From the NCBI GenBank assembly GCA_964552015.1, contig CAZKFR010000001.1, forward strand, positions 1-64,000: DNA of 64,000 nucleotides. The letters are read 5' to 3'. Position numbers and translations under genes: made by a program. The notes below the pieces were generated by a model. It searched no databases. It saw only the letters and a program-made list of their open reading frames with translations, and was not told the DNA's origin. This document shows positions 34,224-42,366 of the stretch, in pieces (the stretch's first letter is position 1; each line of letters opens with the position of its first letter). This DNA comes from Rhodocaloribacter sp964552015. GTDB lineage: Bacteria > Bacteroidota > Rhodothermia > Rhodothermales > ISCAR-4553.

Positions 34224-34740
34224 GCACTCCGTCCGCACCGGGTGGGTCCGTCGATGCCGTCGCGGTGAGCAGGTCGTCGACGAAGTGGTAGAGTTGCCGC
34301 ATCTGCTCCTGGCTCAGGCGCTGCCCGACGAGGGCCAGACCATAGACGAGGAGGGCGAGCAGGAGCGCCAGCGGCACGGCCCAGAAGGCGACGGGCGTCG
34401 TTCCGAGCATCCATTGCGAGGCCCCAAAAAGCAGACCCACCGTGGCCGTGAAAGCCAGCACCGCATAGAGGGCGACGAAAAACGTCCATACGTCCGGGTG
34501 TGGACCGAAATGACCCAGGACGAGGGCCCCCTCGGGGTGAGGTTCGACTTCCAGGTTCAGATGAGGCGACCAGAGCCGGCGTTCCGGGGCGGCCACACGC
34601 AGGTGCAGGTGTCGCCCGGCCACCTGCGCGACGAAGGGGCTCCGGGGGTCGTTCAGCGCATGCGCCAGTCGATGGACGACGGCGTCCGGGGAGGCGGCCA
34701 CCACACGCTCGAAGCGCGGGCGCATCCGGGGAGGTGCCAT
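34195..34740 (-). CDS. Hypothetical two-helix membrane protein
   Basis: A 181-residue protein I do not recognise. The first 85 residues look like a soluble alpha/beta domain (FERVVAASPDAVVHRLAHAL, then GRHLHLRVAAPERRLWSPHLNLEVEPHPEGALVLG in strands), followed by two membrane segments WTFFVALYAVLAFTATVGLLF and VAFWAVPLALLLALLVYGLAL, and a C-terminal amphipathic helix EQMRQLYHFVDDLL. This SRPBCC-like plus two-helix design occurs in several Bacteroidota proteins of unknown role. Convergent overlap of 29 bases with the UbiA-like gene. Confidence 0.65.
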   Translation of the reverse strand: MAPPRMRPRFERVVAASPDAVVHRLAHALNDPRSPFVAQVAGRHLHLRVAAPERRLWSPHLNLEVEPHPEGALVLGHFGPHPDVWTFFVALYAVLAFTATVGLLFGASQWMLGTTPVAFWAVPLALLLALLVYGLALVGQRLSQEQMRQLYHFVDDLLTATASTDPPGADGVLKSPTPRET

Positions 34741-34809
34741 GAACCCGTACCGGGTAGAACGCTCGGGACAGGCTCAAGGTCGGCATTCTTGACAAGGTGT
34801 GCAACCTTC

Positions 34810-36507
34810 CTACGGGGCCTTGGCCAGGGGAGGGGTGCGGTCCCTCAGGCGGGCGATGCCGTCTTCGATCATGGCTTCGAGCCACCGGGTGAAGGCCGGG
34901 TGGGGGGCGAAGCCCTCGCCGTAGCGGTACGTCAGGCCGTCCAGGTACTGCGGAGCGGGGCCGGTGGCCGCCGTGCGGGCGGGCAGGACGATGGCCGTGC
35001 CACCGTCGCGGGACGCCTCCTCCACCATGGCGCGGATCGTGCGGACGGCGGCCTCGCGCTTGTCGGGCCAGTCTTCCCGCCAGGTGTGGGCCTTCACGGC
35101 CCGGAAGTGCGTGCCCGTCTCGCTCGCCACGAGGGTGTCGACGGAGGCGGCCAGGTTCTCCAGGTCGCGGATCCAGGCGGCGTTTGCCGCGTCGTCGAAG
35201 GTGCCGTGGGCGAGCAGGATGAGGGTCTCGCGGGCGGGGTCGGTGCTGAGGGCGCGGGCCCGGTCGGCCAGGGCCCGGGCAAAGAGCGGGTGCGTGCCTA
35301 CCCCGCCCACCGTGACGAAGCGCAGGTGGCTGGCGATGCGGTCCGGGAAGCCACGGCCGAAGTCGGGGCGCAGCCCCAGAATGTATTCGCCCTGCTCACG
35401 GAAGCTCTCCTCCCGCCCGAAGATGCGGACGACGACGGCCGCCCGCATCCCGGCCGCCTCCAGGCGACGCACGGCCCGCTCGACGACGGCCGGGTCCATC
35501 ATGGAGAACGCCTCCTCGATCCGGTATCGGTCGCGTAGCGGGGCGATCCCCGCGCGCATCGTCTCGTTCCAGTCGTAGTCGGAGCCGTGCGGCACCACAA
35601 TGACGCCAATCTGATCCCGCGCCAGTGGGCGGTACGTGTTGGCGGAGCGGACGAGCCAGCGTCGGACGTTCGGGTGGGGCAGCAGGTCCCGTCCATCGAA
35701 ACGGAGTCGGGCGGTGGTCGGGCCATACCCACCGTGGCTACCTCCGGCCCCCAGCGCCCGGAGCAGGCGGGTCCAGTCGGACATCATCGTCGTCAGCCGG
35801 GGCGCCAGGTTGAAGGGCACGAGGAGGACCGAGCGGTCGGCCGGAACCGATGCCACGGCGGTACGGGCGGCCTCCAGGTCGGTGTCGGCTCCTTTGGTCG
35901 CCAGGGCACCGTCATACATCACCACTACGTCGCCGCCGGCCAGCCCGTGACGGGCCACGGCACGCTGCACCAGAGGCTGAAGGGCCGTCCGGATGGCCCC
36001 GGCTCCGGCCGGATCGGCGGCGCCGCCGGCCACGAGCACCAGATGCTCGGCGCCGGGATGCCGGACGAGCGCCGCGAGCCGGTCGAACAGGATCTCCTCG
36101 GCCAGGTAGCTCGCGCCCAGCGGTTCGGCAAAGCGCAACGCAACCGCCCTGCCCGGACGTGCGGCCAGGCTGTCGAGCAGGCGCCGGGCCAGGGCGTAGC
36201 GCGCCTCCTGCGCCGTCACGAACAGCGGGAGGACGACCACCACCTCCGGCGCGTGCGCCGCCGTCAGGGTGTCCAGTGCCCTTTCCAGGTGGTACGCCGT
36301 GCGGCCGGACGTCACGAAGGCCAGGGCCGAGGCCGGCACGTCGTCCCGAAACGCGGCAAACACCTCGCGGATCTCCTCGTTGCCGAGAAAGCCCCGGTCC
36401 GGCGCCAGCACGAGAAACGCCGGCTCGGACTGGCCCAGGGCAGGACCGGCCAGCAGCAAGAGCAGGGTGAGCAAGACACCCGGGCGGTGGATGCGATGGT
36501 GCAGCAT
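34810..36507 (-). CDS. Exported protein with four CbiX/SirB-like chelatase half-domains
   Basis: A 565-residue exported protein; residues 1-25 form a signal peptide (HRPGVLLTLLLLLAGPALGQ). The rest is four repeats of the class II chelatase half-domain. Each starts with a strand and loop: FLVLAPDRG (31-39), HLVLVAGGA (155-163), IGVIVVPHGSD (300-310), TLILLAHGTFD (428-438). Halves two to four end with an HP motif (LLPHPNVRRWL, GGVGTHPLFARAL, GFAPHPAFTRWLE). The metal-site histidine is kept only in halves three and four. CbiX/SirB/HemH enzymes insert metals into tetrapyrroles in the cytoplasm; an exported one beside a heme receptor suggests metal removal or tetrapyrrole binding in the envelope. 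That role is inference. Confidence 0.85.
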   Translation of the reverse strand: MLHHRIHRPGVLLTLLLLLAGPALGQSEPAFLVLAPDRGFLGNEEIREVFAAFRDDVPASALAFVTSGRTAYHLERALDTLTAAHAPEVVVVLPLFVTAQEARYALARRLLDSLAARPGRAVALRFAEPLGASYLAEEILFDRLAALVRHPGAEHLVLVAGGAADPAGAGAIRTALQPLVQRAVARHGLAGGDVVVMYDGALATKGADTDLEAARTAVASVPADRSVLLVPFNLAPRLTTMMSDWTRLLRALGAGGSHGGYGPTTARLRFDGRDLLPHPNVRRWLVRSANTYRPLARDQIGVIVVPHGSDYDWNETMRAGIAPLRDRYRIEEAFSMMDPAVVERAVRRLEAAGMRAAVVVRIFGREESFREQGEYILGLRPDFGRGFPDRIASHLRFVTVGGVGTHPLFARALADRARALSTDPARETLILLAHGTFDDAANAAWIRDLENLAASVDTLVASETGTHFRAVKAHTWREDWPDKREAAVRTIRAMVEEASRDGGTAIVLPARTAATGPAPQYLDGLTYRYGEGFAPHPAFTRWLEAMIEDGIARLRDRTPPLAKAP

Positions 36508-36599
36508 GGCGGTGGATGCGAAAAGAAGGTTGAAGGGATCGGGAGAAAGGTGGGTGGCCGAGGGGCCAGGCCCTTGCAGGCTTCGGCCGTGGGGCGTGG

Positions 36600-36962
36600 T
36601 CACGATGGACCGGGCCGGCGGGCCGGTGGGCCGAGCGTCTCCTCGAGCATCTTTTCCAGATCGAGCATGGCGGCGGCTCCGTCGAGCAGGGCGTCGAGTT
36701 CCCGCACCTCGTCGGCCGTGAAGGCAAACCCGATCTGCCGGTCCGGCGTGCGCAGGTAGTGACACCGTTCCGTACAGGCGGGCTCGTTCCCCCTTGCGGA
36801 AGCCATCTCCCGGATCAGCCGCGCAAACCGGAACAGGCCCGCGGTATCAAAGGCCAGGATGATCGGCCCGAAGCAGATGTTGAACCACCGGCACCCGTGG
36901 CACCGGTAGACGGCGCCGTGGGTGGTCCGGTAGATCGGTTCGAGCGGGTGCGGGCAGGGCAT
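36600..36962 (-). CDS. DUF6686 cysteine-rich protein
   Basis: A 120-residue cytoplasmic protein with six cysteines: Cys3, CHGC at 21-24, Cys30, and CTERC at 63-67. The segment YRTTHGAVYRCHGCRWFNICFGPIIL (quoted in part: RCHGCRWFNICFG) is the DUF6686 hallmark. The cysteine pattern could bind zinc or an iron-sulfur cluster. It lies between the HmuY-like gene and the multi-chelatase gene, all leftward, so an iron or heme connection is likely though unproven. Confidence 0.8.
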   Translation of the reverse strand: MPCPHPLEPIYRTTHGAVYRCHGCRWFNICFGPIILAFDTAGLFRFARLIREMASARGNEPACTERCHYLRTPDRQIGFAFTADEVRELDALLDGAAAMLDLEKMLEETLGPPARRPGPS

Positions 36963-36990
36963 GGGCTCGTCTCGTCTGGGGCGTGGCGGC

Positions 36991-37689
36991 CTAGTTGGTA
37001 CTCAGGTCCCGGGAGCCGTCCGGCTGGAAGACGTACTCGAAGGTGTAGTAGCGGGAGGGGTTGGCTGCCGGGTCGATCGCTCCGGGGTCCGGGTTGCCTT
37101 TGTAGTAGCTCAGGATACGCAGCTTCGCATAGCGCCCGTCGGCCGTGCGGACGACGATCGTGCGTCCGGGGATGGGCGTGACCACGTTGGTCTGGCTGTC
37201 GTAGTTGTACCAGCCGTTGCCCGAGCCGGGGCATATGGCCATCTTCGGCCCGGGCTGCCCGAAGACGGACGGGCACTCGGCTGATCCGTCTACGCGGAAG
37301 GCGGCGTTTTCGGGGGCGGTGCGCACGTTTTCGAAGACGTCCTCGATGAGGACGGCGGCGCCTTCGCCGGGGCCGCTCGTGCCGCCGTTGAAGATCAGGT
37401 TGGTGCTCTGGAAGCCGATGTCCCAGGCGGTCGAGGCCGAGTCGGCGCGGTTTTCCTCGTCGGAGCCGAGGACGATCCGGTTTTCCCGGAGGCTGAACAG
37501 CGTGTAGCGCCCGGTGCCGGTGGGCCGTCCCGTCTGCGGGTCGATGCGGGTGGCCGGGTCGGCGGGCAGGTCGGCCACGACGGTGGCTTCGAGCGGCGGC
37601 GTTTCCTCGACGTTCGAGGTGCCGTCGCAGCCGGTGAACAGGAGCAGGGCCAGAGGCAGGAGGGCGAAAAGAAGGCGGTTCGTGTTCAT
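36991..37689 (-). CDS. HmuY-like heme-binding lipoprotein
   Basis: A 232-residue lipoprotein: signal peptide with lipobox LLLFTGC. The mature part has TGRYTLFSLRENRIVLGSDEENRADSASTAWDIGFQSTNLIFNGGTSGPGEG (in part: YTLFSLRENRIV, TAWDIGF, NGGTSGPGEGAA), RTIVVRTADGRYAKLRILSYYKG and YYTFEYVFQPDGSRDL, all typical of HmuY. HmuY of Porphyromonas holds heme with two histidines; this protein contains no histidine at all and one internal methionine near Cys, so coordination must differ. It is 41 bases downstream of the TonB receptor gene, the classic hmuR-hmuY pairing in reverse order. Confidence 0.85.
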   Translation of the reverse strand: MNTNRLLFALLPLALLLFTGCDGTSNVEETPPLEATVVADLPADPATRIDPQTGRPTGTGRYTLFSLRENRIVLGSDEENRADSASTAWDIGFQSTNLIFNGGTSGPGEGAAVLIEDVFENVRTAPENAAFRVDGSAECPSVFGQPGPKMAICPGSGNGWYNYDSQTNVVTPIPGRTIVVRTADGRYAKLRILSYYKGNPDPGAIDPAANPSRYYTFEYVFQPDGSRDLSTN

Positions 37690-37730
37690 GGATCTATGGA
37701 TGGATTCAAGGTTATCGGGGAGTGGGCGTG

Positions 37731-39824
37731 TCAGAGGTCGATCTGGAAGCCCGCGTAGAGGCGGCGCCCGGAGAGGGCGGGAATCTGCGCCGGGCGGGTG
37801 ACGTCGAACAGGTTGTCGACGCCGGCCTGAAGGCGGAGCCGTTCGAGCGGGCGGGTACGCCAGTCGTAGGTGACGGTGAGGTTCCACAGCACGTAGCCGT
37901 CGACGAACTCGTCGTCCCGGTTGGGGATGGCGTTGCCGTCCACGTCGCGGTAGCCGTAGCGCCCGCGCCAGATGCCGCGCAGGCTCAGGCCCGGCCCGTC
38001 GGAGGCGGGGCGGTAGCTCAGGCCGAGCGTCCCGCTGTGCGTCGAGCGGCCGAAGAGCCCGCCGTAGTCGGACCGGCGCAGGCGCACGTCCCGCTCGGAG
38101 GCATCCCGACCGAAGACGCGCCCGTCCTCGATGGCCTCGATGACGTCCCGGTCGTGCGCCTGCAGGAACTGGTAGCTGCCGGTGAGCGTCAGGGCGGGCC
38201 AGGGGGTGAAGGTGACCTCGCTTTCCAGGCCGCGCGTGTAGATCCGGTTCAGGTTGAAGTAGCTGTAGACGAAGCTGCCGTTCGTCTTGCGCGCCACCGG
38301 CTGGGTCTCGATCAGGTCGCGCACGTCGTTGTAGAAGACGTTCAGCGAGAGCGAGAGCCGGTCGAGGGGCTCGGCCGTGAGCCCGGCGTTGAGGGCGGTG
38401 GAATGCTCGGCCCGGATGGTGGCGAGGCCGGCGGGGTCGAGGTAGCGCTCCTGGATCTGCCCGGCGGCTTCGAGTGCGGCGAGGCCGTCGTTGAGCTCGG
38501 TGGCGCCGAGGACGCTGTAGCCGGCCGTGGGGTTGGTGAAGCTGAGGTAGCGCTGGCGGAAGTCGGGCGCCTTGAACCCTTTGCCGAGCGAGAGGCGCAC
38601 GCGCAGCCGTTCCGAGGGCCGGAGGAGCACCGCCAGCTTGGGGCTGACGCGGGTGGCGTAGTCGGTGTGGGCATCCAGGCGAGCGCTGGCGTTCAGTTCG
38701 ACGAGACGTGACGGCAGCCATTCGTGCTGAAGGAACGCGAAGGCGGCGCGGGCCTCCGGTCGCTCCGCGTAGCGGTCCGCGTCGAGGCGCTCTTCGATGA
38801 GGCCGGCGCCGAGGGTCGTCAGGTGCCGGAGGTCCCAGACGAGGCGGCCCTGGAGTTCGGCCTTGGCGTAGCGCTGGTCGAAGCGGTCCTGGCTGTAGAG
38901 GGTGCCGTCGTCGAGACGGAGGCGGCTTTCGGTCCGGTAGCGGGCCAGATAGAGGTCGCCTTCGAGCGAGAGGCGCCGGGAGATCCGGGCGCGTACCGCC
39001 GGGTGCAGGCTCCAGTCGGTGCGCTCCTCGAAGCTACGCGCCCCGGTGGAGGCGGTGCCGGCGGTGAGTGTGAGCGGGCTCTGCTGGTCCTGGTCGTTCA
39101 GGCGGGCGCCGAGGCGAAGGGTGAGGCCGTCCCGGGGTCGGACCTCGAAGCGCAGGTCGGCGGTGTAGTCGGTGAAGGCGGGGGCGGTCGGGGCCGTCGT
39201 GGAGGCGTCCAGGTCGTACCCGTCGGAGGCATAGCGGTCGAGGAGCAGGCGCAGGCCCAGGTGCTCGTTGCCGGTCTCGGCCGTGGCCTGCAGGTCGGTG
39301 GAGGCGTGGGTGCCGTAGCGGGCGGAGAGGTTGCCGCGCAGCGTGCCCTCGGGCGGGCGGGTGATCAGGTTGATGACGCCGGCCAGGGCCTCGTTGCCGT
39401 AGAGAGACGAGGTGGGGCCGCGCACGATCTCGACGCGCTCCAGCCCGGCAACGGCCAGCCGCTCGAGGTCGAGCGTCCCGGCGGTGCGCCCGATGACCGG
39501 CTCGCCGTCGATGAGGACGAGCGTATAGTCCGGGTCGAAGCCCTGGATCTGGATGCCGGTGCCGTGGTCGTACACGAGGGTCAGGCCGGGCAGCTCGGCC
39601 AGAGCGTCGGCCAGGCGCAGGCGGCCGCGCAGGGCCAGGGCCTCGGCCGTGACGACGGACACCGGCACGGCCACGTCTTCGAGGTGGCGCGGCGCCCGGG
39701 TGGCCGTCACCACCACCGGGGCCAGTTCGTACTGCCGGAGCGTGTCGGCGGGAGCAGCCTGGCGGGCCGGGGCCGGAAGGGCCAGGGCGAGGCCGGCCAG
39801 CAGGGAGAGCGGGAAGCGCCTCAT
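37731..39824 (-). CDS. TonB-dependent receptor, heme/corrinoid type
   Basis: A 697-residue outer-membrane receptor. After a signal peptide (ending ALPAPARQA) comes a TonB-box-like start and the plug domain: APVVVTATRAPRHLEDV, GLTLVYDHGTGIQIQGF, VLIDGEPVIGRTAGTLDLERL and VEIVRGPTSSLYGNEALAGVINLIT. The barrel includes GKGFKAPDFRQRYLSFTNPTAGY, comparable to the FRAP/NPNL region of heme receptors. The protein ends in YAGFQIDL. Paired with the HmuY-like lipoprotein, so heme or a related tetrapyrrole is the expected ligand. Start ATG 39824. Confidence 0.9.
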   Translation of the reverse strand: MRRFPLSLLAGLALALPAPARQAAPADTLRQYELAPVVVTATRAPRHLEDVAVPVSVVTAEALALRGRLRLADALAELPGLTLVYDHGTGIQIQGFDPDYTLVLIDGEPVIGRTAGTLDLERLAVAGLERVEIVRGPTSSLYGNEALAGVINLITRPPEGTLRGNLSARYGTHASTDLQATAETGNEHLGLRLLLDRYASDGYDLDASTTAPTAPAFTDYTADLRFEVRPRDGLTLRLGARLNDQDQQSPLTLTAGTASTGARSFEERTDWSLHPAVRARISRRLSLEGDLYLARYRTESRLRLDDGTLYSQDRFDQRYAKAELQGRLVWDLRHLTTLGAGLIEERLDADRYAERPEARAAFAFLQHEWLPSRLVELNASARLDAHTDYATRVSPKLAVLLRPSERLRVRLSLGKGFKAPDFRQRYLSFTNPTAGYSVLGATELNDGLAALEAAGQIQERYLDPAGLATIRAEHSTALNAGLTAEPLDRLSLSLNVFYNDVRDLIETQPVARKTNGSFVYSYFNLNRIYTRGLESEVTFTPWPALTLTGSYQFLQAHDRDVIEAIEDGRVFGRDASERDVRLRRSDYGGLFGRSTHSGTLGLSYRPASDGPGLSLRGIWRGRYGYRDVDGNAIPNRDDEFVDGYVLWNLTVTYDWRTRPLERLRLQAGVDNLFDVTRPAQIPALSGRRLYAGFQIDL

Positions 39825-39834
39825 GAATCCATTG

Positions 39835-39857
39835 TTAATTGGACCAAGTCTAAATAA
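39835..39857. promoter_or_regulatory. Imperfect inverted repeat before the TonB receptor
   Basis: TTAATTGGAC and GTCTAAATAA, separated by CAA, are inverted repeats with 8 of 10 positions matching. The site ends 11 bases from the receptor start codon, in an AT-richer stretch of the 205-base divergent region, and could be an operator for an iron- or heme-responsive repressor. Confidence 0.4.
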
Positions 39858-40029
39858 CGGTTGCAAGCTACAGTCCGCTTTTCGGGTCTGCAAGGTGTTC
39901 GAGGTGAAGACAGCGTTAAGGTACTTCTCAGGGTGCCTCGGGAGGATGCCTTCCCCGGGACATTCTCTACGGCCGTGGCGTTGAACCGGGCCATGTGACC
40001 TGTTTCATATCAAAACGATCCGGCTTCCG

Positions 40030-41349
40030 ATGGCCAACGACGCGACACGCCCACGTTTTCCCGAAAACGATATCGTCCTCACGATCAAAAACCCGCATCG
40101 GGCCGGATGCCTGGGGCAGTTATTGACTGTGATCGGAGAGGAAGGCGCGCTCGTGGGGGACATCACGACGAAGTTCATCGGCCGCGATCATTCGTTTCGG
40201 GAAATCACCGTCTCCGTGTATGACGAAGAGCATTTGGAGACGGTGCGCAAGGCCATCAAGGCCCGCACGGAAGCCGAAATCCTGGAGGTGAAGGATCTCG
40301 TCTTCGACCGGCATCGGGGGGGCAAGATTCATTGCGGGCGCACGCGCGACCTGACCCGTCTCGAAGACCTGCGCTACATTTACACGCCGGGCGTGGCGCG
40401 CGTATGTCGGGCCATCGTCAACGATCCGTCGAAGGCGCGGGCTTATACCAGCATTGGCAACAGCGTGGGGATCTTCACCAATGGCACCCGGGTGCTGGGT
40501 CTGGGCGACATCGGGCCGGTGGCCGGGATGCCTGTCATGGAGGGCAAAGCCGTCCTGTACGATCAGTTCGTGGGGATCAGTGCGGTGCCTGTCCTGGTCG
40601 ACACGAAAGACCCGGATGCGTTCATCGCCGCGGTGGAGAAGGTGGCGCCGACGTTCGGGGGGATCCACCTCGAAGACATCCGGACGCCGGACTGTTTCTA
40701 CATCGAGTCCGAACTGATCCGGCGTCTCGATCGGCCCGTGATGCACGACGATCAGCACGGCACGGCCACGGTGTTGCTGGCAGCCGTGCTGAGTGCGTTG
40801 CGCCTGACCGGCCGGAGCGAGGACGCCGACCTGACGTTTGCGCAGATCGGTCTCGGCGCGGCCGGCTTCGGAATCGCCCGGCTCCTGATCGATTACGGTT
40901 TTCAGGTGATCGGCGTCGATCCCTCGCCCCAGTCGAAGGCCCGGCTCGAACGCTACGGAGGCGAGACGACCTCGCTCGAGGAGGCCTTCGAGCGTGCCGA
41001 CGTGGTCATCGCCACCACGGGGAAGGTGGGGCTGATTCGCCCGGAAATGATCCGGAAGGGCCAGATCATCTTTGCACTTTCGAACCCGGTGCCGGAGATC
41101 TTCCCCGAAGAGGCGCTGGCCGCCGGGGCTTCGTTCGCGGCTGACGGCAAAAGCGTCAACAACGCGCTGGCCTTCCCGGGCCTGTTCAAGGCGGCGCTCG
41201 AGCAGGGGGCGCCGGCCATCACGGCCGAGATGAAGATCGCCGCCGCACGGGCCATTTCGGCGCAGGCCGAGGACGACGAACTGGTGCCGAGCCCGTTGCA
41301 TCCGGAGGTGCATCGCGCCGTCGTTGAGGCGGTCAAGGCCGTCTGTTGA
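40030..41349 (+). CDS. NAD(P)-dependent malic enzyme with N-terminal ACT domain
   Basis: A 439-residue malic enzyme converting malate to pyruvate and CO2. The first 75 residues (DIVLTIKNPHRAGCLGQLLTVIGEEGALVGDI) form an ACT domain, a small-molecule regulatory module, joined to the standard short malic enzyme core: IYTPGVARVC, YTSIGNSVGIFTNGTRVLGLGDIGP (as GNSVGIFTNGT, LGLGDIGP), MEGKAVLYDQFVGI, HDDQHGTATV and the NAD-binding GLGAAGFGIARLL. The stop overlaps the region of the patatin gene's ribosome site. Confidence 0.93.
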   Translation: MANDATRPRFPENDIVLTIKNPHRAGCLGQLLTVIGEEGALVGDITTKFIGRDHSFREITVSVYDEEHLETVRKAIKARTEAEILEVKDLVFDRHRGGKIHCGRTRDLTRLEDLRYIYTPGVARVCRAIVNDPSKARAYTSIGNSVGIFTNGTRVLGLGDIGPVAGMPVMEGKAVLYDQFVGISAVPVLVDTKDPDAFIAAVEKVAPTFGGIHLEDIRTPDCFYIESELIRRLDRPVMHDDQHGTATVLLAAVLSALRLTGRSEDADLTFAQIGLGAAGFGIARLLIDYGFQVIGVDPSPQSKARLERYGGETTSLEEAFERADVVIATTGKVGLIRPEMIRKGQIIFALSNPVPEIFPEEALAAGASFAADGKSVNNALAFPGLFKAALEQGAPAITAEMKIAAARAISAQAEDDELVPSPLHPEVHRAVVEAVKAVC

Positions 41350-41372
41350 ACGAGGAGGGACCACCTGACGCT

Positions 41373-42359
41373 ATGAGAAAGGAGAAGAAGGTAGGGCTGG
41401 CGCTCGGTAGTGGATCGGCGCGTGGGTGCGCCCACATCGGGGTCATCAAGGCGCTGGAAGAGGCAGGGGTTCGGGTCGATTGTGTGGCCGGCACCAGCAT
41501 CGGCGCGCTGGTCGGTGCCATCTATGCGCTGGGTGATCTGGATGCCCTCGAAGCGTTTTTTCTGGCGCTCGACAAGCGCAAGTTCTTTTCGTACTTCGAC
41601 TTCGTCCTGCCGCGTCAGGGGCTGCTCGACGGGGAGCGGCTCTATGAGGTGATCTCGGCGCGCGTGGCGCACACGCAGTTGGAGGCGGCGCGCATGCCGT
41701 TCTGTGCCGTGGCGTGCGACCTGATGACCGGCGAGCAGGTGCTTCTGCGGAGTGGCGACGTCGTGGAGGCCGTCCGCGCCAGCATCTCATTGCCGGGCAT
41801 CCTGACCCCGGTGCGTGTCGATGGGACGTACCTGGTCGACGGCGGCCTTGTCAACCCCGTTCCCGTGGATGTCGTGCGCGAGATGGGGGCGGATGTGGTC
41901 ATCGCCGTGGACCTGAACCATGATCTCCTCATGGGACGGGTGAACGGGCGCAGCCCGGAGCGCGGTGAGGATCACGAGGAGGCCCCGTCCCCTCCTGTCC
42001 CGTCGCGGATTCTCGCCGAGCGCCTTCGGCCAGGGTCGGCCGGGCAGCGTATCCTGCAGGCGCTCGAACAGCGCTATCAGGATCTCAGCCTGGCCATGCG
42101 GCAGCGGGTCAACCGGTGGACGTCCGCCACGGAGACGGAACCGAGCATCTTCGACGTCATCAGCACCTCGATTGCCATCATGAGCAAACGCATCACCGAG
42201 GCCAACCTGCTCATCCATCCGGCAGAGGTTCTGGTGCAACCGGCCCTGGGCCATCTGGGGATGTTCGACTTCGACCATGCGGCCGAGGCCATCGAGGAGG
42301 GCTACCGCCGGATGCGCGAAGCTTTGCCCGTGCTTCAACGCCTCCTTGACGAGGAGTGA
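41373..42359 (+). CDS. Patatin-like phospholipase
   Basis: A 328-residue patatin-family lipid acyl hydrolase. The oxyanion motif is LGSGSARGCAHIG, the nucleophile is in GTSIGALVGA, and the catalytic aspartate is in LVDGGLVNPVP. It resembles RssA/YlbK-type cytoplasmic patatins. ATG 41373 is preceded by CGAGGAGGGA; a TTG at 41346 would overlap the malic enzyme stop. The C-terminal part (residues 190-300, with MRQRVNRWTSATETEPSIFDVIS) is a helical extension. The TSUP transporter gene follows by seven bases. Confidence 0.88.
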   Translation: MRKEKKVGLALGSGSARGCAHIGVIKALEEAGVRVDCVAGTSIGALVGAIYALGDLDALEAFFLALDKRKFFSYFDFVLPRQGLLDGERLYEVISARVAHTQLEAARMPFCAVACDLMTGEQVLLRSGDVVEAVRASISLPGILTPVRVDGTYLVDGGLVNPVPVDVVREMGADVVIAVDLNHDLLMGRVNGRSPERGEDHEEAPSPPVPSRILAERLRPGSAGQRILQALEQRYQDLSLAMRQRVNRWTSATETEPSIFDVISTSIAIMSKRITEANLLIHPAEVLVQPALGHLGMFDFDHAAEAIEEGYRRMREALPVLQRLLDEE

Positions 42360-42366
42360 GGTCACC

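Noticed and set aside
33727..35538. A 603-codon rightward frame running across the UbiA-like gene and two leftward genes
   Set aside because: It is an antisense or out-of-frame product of high GC content, rich in Arg, Gly and Ala, and conflicts with well-supported genes.
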